Positions 51,990 through 57,653 of a stretch of DNA of 57,653 bases are shown here, piece after piece. Source of the DNA: Oscillospiraceae bacterium (GTDB taxonomy: Bacteria > Bacillota > Clostridia > Oscillospirales > CAG-272); assembly GCA_015064845.1 (NCBI GenBank), contig SVRL01000010.1, positions 1-57,653 of the forward strand, read 5' to 3'. Every line of letters begins with the position of its first letter. Within the stretch, counting starts at the first letter, position 1. A program made the position numbers and the translations under genes. The notes under the pieces are model-generated. The model was not told the origin of the DNA and searched no databases. It was given only the letters and a program-made list of their open reading frames with translations.

Positions 51990-52092
51990 AGTGGGCAACG
52001 CCCACCGGAATAACGGATTGCTTGCAATCTGTGGCTTGCCTATACAAGTTTTGTTTATATCCAAACAATGCAAACGGCGAAGTCAAAATTGA
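51988..52092 (+). repeat. Dispersed gene-end repeat, copy B
   Basis: It begins one or two bases within the dapB stop with AAAGTGGGCAACGCCCACCG and ends near 52090. It matches copy A at 4517-4603 (minus strand) over its length, with an extra ~23-base segment that itself forms GATTGC-TT-GCAATC. Confidence 0.8.
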
Positions 52093-52129
52093 GCAATTTC
52101 CTATCGTTCAAGAAAGGATTTTCAAAAAC

Positions 52130-53437
52130 ATGGATAGAAAAATCGTTCATTCTAATGTAACCGTCGGCGAAAACGGGCATCTCTTTTTCGCCGGTGCAGA
52201 TACCGTCTTGCTGGCAGAAAAATACGGTACTCCCGTTTTTCTCCTTGACAATGCCCGTGTGCGCGCGCGCATTCGGGAATATAAAGAAGCCATGCAAATG
52301 AATTTCGGGGAAAGCTCCGTTCCTCTGTTCGCTTCGAAATCCCTTAGTTTCAAAGAAATTTACCGCATCATGGCAGAAGAAGGAATCGGTACGGATATCG
52401 TTTCTTCCGGCGAGCTTTTCACGGCAGTTTCCGCAGGCTTCCCGATGGAACGCGCATTCTTCCACGGCAATAACAAAACCGATTTTGACATCCAATACGC
52501 CATCGAAAACCGCATCGGTTATTTTATCGTTGACAGCATGGAAGAACTTCTGCTCATTGATGAATATGCGGAAAAAGCAGGAATCCGTCAAAAAATCCTG
52601 CTCCGTCTGACCCCCGGCATCGATCCTCATACCCACCAAAAGATCAGTACGGGCGGTGTGGATTCCAAATTCGGCTCCGCGATTGAAACAGGACTTGCCG
52701 AAAGGATCACAAAAGCCGCGCTTTCTCAGACAAATATTGAACTTTGCGGCTTCCATTGCCACATCGGTTCGCAGATTTTTGAGATTGAACCTTACATCAC
52801 AGCGGCGGAGATCATGCTCTCTTTTATTCTGAAAATGAAAGAAAAATTCGGATTTACCGCAAAAATTCTGAATCTCGGCGGCGGATTTGGCGTTCGTTAT
52901 ATTGAAAGCGATCCTGAAATCAGCATTACGAAAAACATCAACGCCATCGGCGCTTACATCAGAAAAAAATGCGCCGAAACTGCGCTCGATATGCCCATTA
53001 TCTATATGGAACCCGGCAGAAGCATTGTTGCCGATGCAGGTATGACGCTTTATACCGTCGGCACGGTCAAAGAGATCGAAGGCTTCAAAAATTATGTTTC
53101 CATTGACGGCGGTATGACGGATAATCCCCGCTATACGCTTTATCAATCCGCCTACACCGTCTTGCTTGCCAACAAGGCAAACGAAAAAGCCGATTTCTCC
53201 TGTACCATCGGAGGAAGATGCTGTGAAAGCGGCGATCTGATTCAGGAAAACGTCCTGATTCCGAAACCCGAAAGAGGAGACATCCTTGCCGTTCTCGTTA
53301 CGGGTGCATATAATTATTCCATGGCATCCAATTATAACCGCGTAACCAAACCTCCCGTCGTCGTACTTCGAAACAATACGGAAAAGCTTGCCGTCAGACG
53401 CGAACGCTTTGAAGACCTCGTTGCTTGCGACATTTAA
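52130..53437 (+). CDS. lysA: Diaminopimelate decarboxylase
   Basis: This 435-residue PLP enzyme of the alanine racemase fold makes lysine from meso-diaminopimelate. The PLP lysine is in PLFASKSLSFKEIYRI; other marks are GIGTDIVSSGELFTA, CGFHCHIGSQIF, LNLGGGFGVRYIESD, YMEPGRSIVADAG and RCCESGDLIQEN. The start is 52130 after AAAGGA; the longer ORF begins inside the repeat. Third gene of the operon. Confidence 0.95.
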   Translation: MDRKIVHSNVTVGENGHLFFAGADTVLLAEKYGTPVFLLDNARVRARIREYKEAMQMNFGESSVPLFASKSLSFKEIYRIMAEEGIGTDIVSSGELFTAVSAGFPMERAFFHGNNKTDFDIQYAIENRIGYFIVDSMEELLLIDEYAEKAGIRQKILLRLTPGIDPHTHQKISTGGVDSKFGSAIETGLAERITKAALSQTNIELCGFHCHIGSQIFEIEPYITAAEIMLSFILKMKEKFGFTAKILNLGGGFGVRYIESDPEISITKNINAIGAYIRKKCAETALDMPIIYMEPGRSIVADAGMTLYTVGTVKEIEGFKNYVSIDGGMTDNPRYTLYQSAYTVLLANKANEKADFSCTIGGRCCESGDLIQENVLIPKPERGDILAVLVTGAYNYSMASNYNRVTKPPVVVLRNNTEKLAVRRERFEDLVACDI

Positions 53438-53496
53438 ATTTGGATTATAAATAAATACAAAAAATATTTTCAATAAATTAAAGGAACTTTTTAACC

Positions 53497-54807
53497 ATGA
53501 TCGTTACCAAATTCGGCGGAAGCTCCCTTGCGGATTCCGTACAGTTCAAAAAAGTTAAAAACATTATTCGCTCCAACCCGGCGCGCCGTGTTGTCGTTGT
53601 TTCCGCGCCCGGAAAACGTTCTTCCGATGACAACAAAATCACAGACCTGCTCTACACGCTCGGAAGCCACCTCAAATACGGTGTTCCGGATGATAAAATC
53701 TGGGTTTCCATCGTAAACCGCTATAAAGAAATCAAAGAAACGCTGAATCTTGACATTGATATTGAAGCAGAATTGAATGAATTCAGCAAATCTTTCGGAA
53801 AAGACATCAATCAAGACCTTCTGGTCAGCCGCGGAGAATATTTCTGTGCAAGACTCATGAGCAGTTATCTCGGCTATACATTTGTGGACGCTGCCGATAT
53901 CATTCGCTTTTCTTACGACGGTAAGCTTGATGTCGCTGAAAGCGCAAAACGCATCCGCGCAGCATTCGATCAATACGGAAACATTGTTGTTCCCGGCTTT
54001 TACGGCGCATATCCCAACGGAGACATCAATCTTCTCTCCCGCGGCGGCTCCGATGTAACGGGCGCTTATCTTTCCAAGTGCCTGAACGCCGATATTTATG
54101 AAAACTGGACCGACGTTTCGGGCATCCGCGCAGCAGACCCCAAACTTGCAAAAAATCCGAAAGCCATCCAGCGCGTTACTTATGAAGAACTTCGCGAACT
54201 TTCTTACATGGGCGCAAGCGTTCTTCACGAAGACAGCATTCTTCCCGTACAGGAAGCCGGTATTGCCATCAATCTCCGTAACACAAACGAGCCCACAAAT
54301 CCCGGAACCATTATTTCCAAAGAAGCAACCGAAGGTACTCCCATTACCGGTCTGGCAGGCAAAAAAGGTTATCTTTGTTGTGCAATTTATAAACAACACA
54401 TGTCCAGCGAAATCGGATTTTTCCGCAAGGTTCTTTCCGTTTTTGAAAAATATAATATCAATATCGAACATACTCCTACAGGAATGGATATGTGCGGTGT
54501 CATCGTTTCCGAAGAACAGGCATCCAAGCATATCCACACCATCATCTCGGAAATCAAAACGGAGCTTCATGCCGAAGCCTCCATTGAACGCGATATTGCC
54601 CTGATTGCCGCAGTAGGCAGAAATATGGCAGGCCATCCCGGTATTTGTGCCGCCATCTTCAAAATTCTCGGCGAAAAACAGATCAACATTAAAATGATTG
54701 CGCAATCTCCCGACGAACACAATATCATCGTCGGCATCTCTTCTGATAAATATGCGGAAGCAATTGCCGCACTCTACGACGGTCTTTGCGCTGAAAACAT
54801 TCTTTAA
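53497..54807 (+). CDS. lysC: Aspartate kinase
   Basis: This 436-residue enzyme phosphorylates aspartate, the entry to lysine, threonine and methionine. It starts VTKFGGSSLADSVQFKKV, with VVVVSAPGKRSSDDN and LLSRGGSDVTGAYLSKCLNA in the kinase domain, and ends with two ACT-type domains (GFFRKVLSVFEKYNINIEH; HPGICAAIFKILGEKQINIK), the sites of amino-acid feedback. Being behind the L-box, it is probably the lysine-sensitive isoenzyme. Fourth gene of the operon. Confidence 0.95.
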   Translation: MIVTKFGGSSLADSVQFKKVKNIIRSNPARRVVVVSAPGKRSSDDNKITDLLYTLGSHLKYGVPDDKIWVSIVNRYKEIKETLNLDIDIEAELNEFSKSFGKDINQDLLVSRGEYFCARLMSSYLGYTFVDAADIIRFSYDGKLDVAESAKRIRAAFDQYGNIVVPGFYGAYPNGDINLLSRGGSDVTGAYLSKCLNADIYENWTDVSGIRAADPKLAKNPKAIQRVTYEELRELSYMGASVLHEDSILPVQEAGIAINLRNTNEPTNPGTIISKEATEGTPITGLAGKKGYLCCAIYKQHMSSEIGFFRKVLSVFEKYNINIEHTPTGMDMCGVIVSEEQASKHIHTIISEIKTELHAEASIERDIALIAAVGRNMAGHPGICAAIFKILGEKQINIKMIAQSPDEHNIIVGISSDKYAEAIAALYDGLCAENIL

Positions 54808-54835
54808 TAATTTCTCCGAAAGGAATTGACACAAA

Positions 54836-55837
54836 ATGAAACAATACAAGGTAGCCGTCCTCGGTGCAACCGGTGCTGTCGGCCGTGAAATGATCAAAAT
54901 TCTTGAAGAAAGAAACTTCCCCATCAGTGAACTCATTCCCCTTGCCAGCGCCAGAAGCGCAGGCTCCACTCTCAAATTCTGCGGAAAAGACGTTACTGTC
55001 CGTGAAGTTACACCCGATGCCTTTGCAGGTGTTGACATCGTTCTCGGTGCTTCTCCCAACAAATTGGCACAGGAATATGCGCCCCATATCGTTGCGGCAG
55101 GCGCTGTTTTCGTAGATAACTCCAGTGCGTTCCGCATGGATAAAAACGTTCCGCTCGTTATTCCCGAAATCAACCCCGAAGATGCATTGAAGCACAACGG
55201 CATTATCTCCAACCCCAACTGCTCCACCATCATTTCTCTTGTTGCCGTAAATGCAATCAATAAGCTTTCTCCCATCAAAACCATAACTGCTTCCACCTAT
55301 CAAGCTGTTTCCGGCGCAGGCGCAGGCGGTTTTACGGAATTGGAAGAACAGGTCAGCGCCATTACCGAAGGCAAACCCTTTGAACCCTCCGTATTCCCCT
55401 ATCAGATTGCATTCAACTTAATTCCTCAGATTGGAGGTTTCGGCGAAAACGGCTATACTTCCGAAGAAATGAAGATGCAAAACGAAGGAAGAAAAATTCT
55501 TCATCTTCCCGAACTTCTTGTCGGATGCACTTGTGTACGTGTTCCCGTTTACAGAAGCCACTCCATCTCCATTACGATAAACACCGAAAAAGCGCTTTCT
55601 GTGGAAGAAGTACGCGCGGCAATCGCTTCCGCCGCAGGTTGCCGTTTGGTTGACAATCCCGAAGCAAAAGAATATCCCATGCCTCTCGATACATCCGATC
55701 AGGATCTCGTTTATGTTGGCAGAATCCGCAAGGATATTGCTTCCGAAAACGGAATCGCGCTCTGGTGCTGTGGCGACCAGGTTCGCAAAGGTGCGGCAAC
55801 CAACGCCATTCAGATTGCTGAACTCCTGATTAAATAA
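54836..55837 (+). CDS. asd: Aspartate-semialdehyde dehydrogenase
   Basis: This 333-residue NADPH enzyme makes aspartate semialdehyde from aspartyl phosphate. Marks are VLGATGAVGREMIKIL (nucleotide loop), DNSSAFRMDKNVPLVIPEIN, the catalytic cysteine in ISNPNCSTIISL, STYQAVSGAGAGG and CTCVRVPVYRSHSI. Last gene of the operon; dapD/dapL/dapF are not in the window and must lie elsewhere. A 15-bp hairpin follows ten bases after the stop. Confidence 0.96.
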   Translation: MKQYKVAVLGATGAVGREMIKILEERNFPISELIPLASARSAGSTLKFCGKDVTVREVTPDAFAGVDIVLGASPNKLAQEYAPHIVAAGAVFVDNSSAFRMDKNVPLVIPEINPEDALKHNGIISNPNCSTIISLVAVNAINKLSPIKTITASTYQAVSGAGAGGFTELEEQVSAITEGKPFEPSVFPYQIAFNLIPQIGGFGENGYTSEEMKMQNEGRKILHLPELLVGCTCVRVPVYRSHSISITINTEKALSVEEVRAAIASAAGCRLVDNPEAKEYPMPLDTSDQDLVYVGRIRKDIASENGIALWCCGDQVRKGAATNAIQIAELLIK

Positions 55838-55846
55838 GAGGAACGC

Positions 55847-55880
55847 CTTACTTTCTTCTTTACGAAAAGAAGAAAGTAAG
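55847..55880. repeat. Perfect 15-bp hairpin after asd
   Basis: CTTACTTTCTTCTTT and AAAGAAGAAAGTAAG are perfect inverted copies over ACGA. There is no U-tract; it leads directly into the tandem repeats at 55872. Confidence 0.85.
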
Positions 55881-56159
55881 CAAAGAAGAAACGGTCCGCG
55901 GCTTGGCTTATCTTCATTTTGCAAAAAATGAAAGCAGGCAAAGAAGAAACGGTCCGTGCTTCCTCTAACTTCATTTTGCTAAACACGAAAGCAAGCAAAG
56001 AAGAAACGAATCGTGCTTCCCCTCACTTCATTTTGCAAAAAAACAAAAGCAAGTAAAGAAGAAACGGTCCGTGCTTCCTCTAACTTCATTTTGCTAAACA
56101 CGAAAGCAAGCAAAGAAGAAATGGTACGTGGCGATCCTATTTCCATTTTGTAAAAATCA
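55872..56159. repeat. Five tandem copies of a 57/58-bp unit
   Basis: Units begin at 55872, 55930, 55987, 56045 and 56102. Each reads GAAAGCAAGCAAAGAAGAAA, then CGGTCCGTGCTTCCTCTAAC, then TTCATTTTGCTAAACAC with variations. The first and last are the most diverged. No unique spacers, so not a CRISPR array. Some units still form a TTCATTTT/AAAATGAA hairpin. Confidence 0.85.
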
Positions 56160-56225
56160 AAAATTCGCGCAAAAAAACGCAGGTTGTCGGCTCTGCAACT
56201 TTAGCGGAGAAAACAATTTCATAAC

Positions 56226-56403
56226 GTAGGGCGGGGGCGCATTTGCTTGCAAATGGGCTCCCGGCGAAGAGCAAATATATTTCCATAATATCGTAGGGGC
56301 GGATTCCATATCCGCCCTTTCTTTTTCGGGAGCATATGGAATGCACCCCTACGGTACACATATTGCGAATATAAAAAACGGCGGGAGCAAGCCCCCGCCC
56401 TAC
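56226..56403. repeat. Cluster of three REP-type palindromes
   Basis: 56226-56262: GTAGGGCGGG followed by CATTTGC-TT-GCAAATG. 56293-56352: GTAGGGGCGGATTCCATAT facing ATATGGAATGCACCCCTAC, with an inner GGCGGAT/ATCCGCC. 56381-56403: GGCGGG...CCCGCC then CTAC. All share the GTAGGG edge with the REP at 674-722. Between 56404 and 56520 are further small palindromes (for example TCGGGC-TTCT-GCCCGA) but no gene. Confidence 0.75.
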
Positions 56404-56528
56404 GACACGTTATTCCTCTGCGGATAGTGGGTTCGGGCTTCTGCCCGATGGTGCGTGGACTGCCATGCGCTATGCTTGCCCCAGACGCAAGCGTCGGGAA
56501 ACTATGTAAATGCTTCTAAACCTATCTA

Positions 56529-56557
56529 TTTACTTTTTGACAGATTTATGATATAAT
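56529..56557 (+). promoter_or_regulatory. Promoter of the 299-residue unknown protein
   Basis: -35 TTTACT (56529-56534), 17-bp spacer, -10 TATAAT (56552-56557). Confidence 0.6.
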
Positions 56558-56600
56558 GAATTGAAAGCACGCTTGATGTATCTGAAAATTGGAGGGTATT

Positions 56601-57500
56601 ATGGCATTTTGGGGAATGGACTTAAACCAATCTGATGAATTTTGCGAAATATATAATGAATATATGGATCTATATGATATTGGACTCGAACCGGCTGAAA
56701 TAACGCAACAAATGCTTCAAAAGTATCAAAAGGAGGCAATACCGCACAATGCATTTTTTGCAATTGCAAAAGCAGGATGGTCTTTAGGCTTCCGTTCGGA
56801 GAGCGTTTTTTCGAGAGTCAATCAAATCATTGACAATCGAGAAAATATAGCATACTATCGTTCGCTTGGCTTTTCTGAACAAGATATAAAAGAACGAGAA
56901 GAAAAACTCTTCAGCTTTCAAGCATTATTGCAAACACCACCCAAAGCTCCGAGAAAGCGCAAAATATCCGCTTGCAATAGGCTAAAGCGATTGCCTAAGG
57001 GGACTGTGTCCTATTATGAGGCTGATGACGGATATTATGGCTTTGTTGTCCTTGATGCCGTATATGAAGGACGCCTTCTCGCCCTAACCGAAAAGCTATC
57101 GGTTGTACCGAAAAATATCGAGGATGTCCTAAATGCCACCGCTCTTACGGCAATTTGGTTGCTTTTACGCAAAGCCCCCAAGGGAAATCACGATATCGGA
57201 ATCATTAAGGTGCAAGGAGACTACAACGGAAGAGCAGGCGTTTACCTTTGCCACCCCGTATCCTTTGGCATTAATTTTTCTTTTTATCTTGATGAGTGTC
57301 ATCAAAGAGGATTATTACATTTTAAAGACCACAAGGTGCATGACCTGTTGGATGAAAATAATATTCCTATCGAATTTTATTGTGAAGAAACAGCGAAAGA
57401 AGAGACAAGAATGGTTATAGATTTGATGAATAATCCAGCCTCGAAAATCGCAACAAACATGATTAGACACGCAATTAATTTAGAGGGGTTCTTTCATTGA
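56601..57500 (+). CDS. Protein of unknown function, DUF4259-like N-terminus
   Basis: This is a 299-residue soluble protein. It starts MAFWGMDLNQSDEFCEIYNE and continues YMDLYDIG, reminiscent of DUF4259-type proteins (MxxWGxxxxxxDxxxDxYxxF). After a basic linker (KAPRKRKISACNRLKRL), residues ~130-160 (LPKGTVSYYEADDGYYGFVV) recall the beta-barrel of immunity-type Imm26 proteins, though weakly. Such combinations occur among toxin-immunity genes, but no toxin gene is visible. GGAGGG five bases before the ATG fixes the start; an in-frame TTG at 56589 overlaps it. Low GC and the repeat-rich flanks suggest an acquired gene. Confidence 0.6.
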   Translation: MAFWGMDLNQSDEFCEIYNEYMDLYDIGLEPAEITQQMLQKYQKEAIPHNAFFAIAKAGWSLGFRSESVFSRVNQIIDNRENIAYYRSLGFSEQDIKEREEKLFSFQALLQTPPKAPRKRKISACNRLKRLPKGTVSYYEADDGYYGFVVLDAVYEGRLLALTEKLSVVPKNIEDVLNATALTAIWLLLRKAPKGNHDIGIIKVQGDYNGRAGVYLCHPVSFGINFSFYLDECHQRGLLHFKDHKVHDLLDENNIPIEFYCEETAKEETRMVIDLMNNPASKIATNMIRHAINLEGFFH

Positions 57501-57530
57501 CTACTCTTTGTTTCCTGCATATCAAAAAGG

Positions 57531-57551
57531 GGCTGTCTCATTAAGATAGCC
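57531..57551. repeat. Hairpin next to the group II intron end
   Basis: GGCTGTCT pairs with AGATAGCC over CATTA; on the minus strand CCTTTTTG follows, so it could be a terminator. GGGGCTGTCTCA also resembles ends of some insertion sequences. Confidence 0.45.
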
Positions 57552-57556
57552 TAAAA

Positions 57557-57653
57557 ATCGGGTAGGAGGCGGTGATTAACCGCCGACCTCCCACGCCACC
57601 GTGCGTACCGATCGGTACACGGCGGTTCAATCATAAATAATGCAGAGACTTGT
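57557..57653 (-). mobile_element. 3' end of a group II intron (domains V and VI), cut by the window edge
   Basis: On the minus strand CCGCCGTG-TACC-GATC-GGTA-CG-CACGGTGG forms a domain V-like hairpin with the typical 2-base bulge (CG) on the 3' side. Domain VI follows (GGCGGT/ACCGCC stem, then CCTACCCGAT), with the bulged branch-point A seven bases from the 3' end; the intron would end at 57557. The few codons before domain V (…TSLCIIYD, stop at 57629-57627) could be the C-terminus of the intron-encoded reverse transcriptase/maturase, whose gene would lie to the right. Confidence 0.75.

Noticed and set aside
52055-53473. 472-codon ORF on the minus strand opposite lysA
   Set aside because: Shadow of lysA; no ribosome binding site and no recognisable motif.
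53491-55296. 601-codon ORF on the minus strand opposite lysC and asd
   Set aside because: It lies exactly opposite two clear enzymes, has no family features and a low-complexity composition typical of an antisense shadow.
55872-56159. Possible CRISPR array
   Set aside because: Units are contiguous 57/58-bp tandem repeats without unique spacers, and no cas genes are near.

Overview
The window reads as a chromosomal segment of an anaerobic, probably spore-forming Clostridia-type Bacillota with moderate-to-low GC. Supporting signs are the WalRK-YycHI signalling operon, a SPOCS/LysM spore-morphogenesis protein (SipL type), the Fe-S serine dehydratase SdaAA/SdaAB, a type II pantothenate kinase, a lysine riboswitch, the cyclic ArgJ arginine route, strong A/T-rich -35/-10 promoters and many U-tailed terminators. 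The species cannot be named from the sequence.

Layout. 0-3.6 kb is accessory: the end of a REP-associated transposase, a DUF7660-like protein, REP palindromes, a DUF3343/cysteine desulfurase pair, and a TetR regulator beside the stump of a metal ATPase. 3.6-24.8 kb is mainly core and on the minus strand: two tandem esterases; asnS, aspartate aminotransferase, ddl, coaW and a lipoprotein; sdaAB/sdaAA and an AIM24 protein; murA; walR-walK-yycH-yycI; a DUF3810 protein; radC on the plus strand; then ylxM-ffh-rpsP-khpA. A tRNA-Glu follows at 25.0 kb. 25.4-39.4 kb is accessory: an XRE regulator, a membrane protein, a methyltransferase/GNAT/GNAT/S51 cluster, a HAD protein, a sugar-type dehydrogenase with a large (alpha/alpha)-barrel-like protein, an orphan histidine kinase with a truncated ABC permease, an extended ECF sigma factor and a half-length cation antiporter. 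39.7-55.8 kb is core again: sipL-like, the whole argGHCJBDF operon, and the dapA-dapB-lysA-lysC-asd operon. 55.8-57.6 kb is a repeat zone, an unknown protein and the 3' end of a group II intron.

Regulation is unusually readable. The arginine operon has two ARG boxes lying on its -10 and -35. The lysine operon has an L-box riboswitch with a visible antiterminator/terminator pair. The ylxM-ffh promoter carries an 11-bp inverted repeat.

The most interesting item is the 5' leader of the methyltransferase/acetyltransferase cluster (30.65-30.89 kb, minus strand). It has a perfect-spacing promoter, a ribosome binding site, a 33-codon ORF, and a U-tailed terminator whose 5' arm can instead pair with the last third of the small ORF. 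This is the architecture of ribosome-mediated, drug-inducible attenuation, and it suggests that the cluster is an inducible resistance or self-protection unit. Other notable items are a roughly 90-bp dispersed repeat found exactly at gene ends, one copy of which has become the C-terminus of an esterase, and a REP palindrome lying inside the transposase gene of the REP family.
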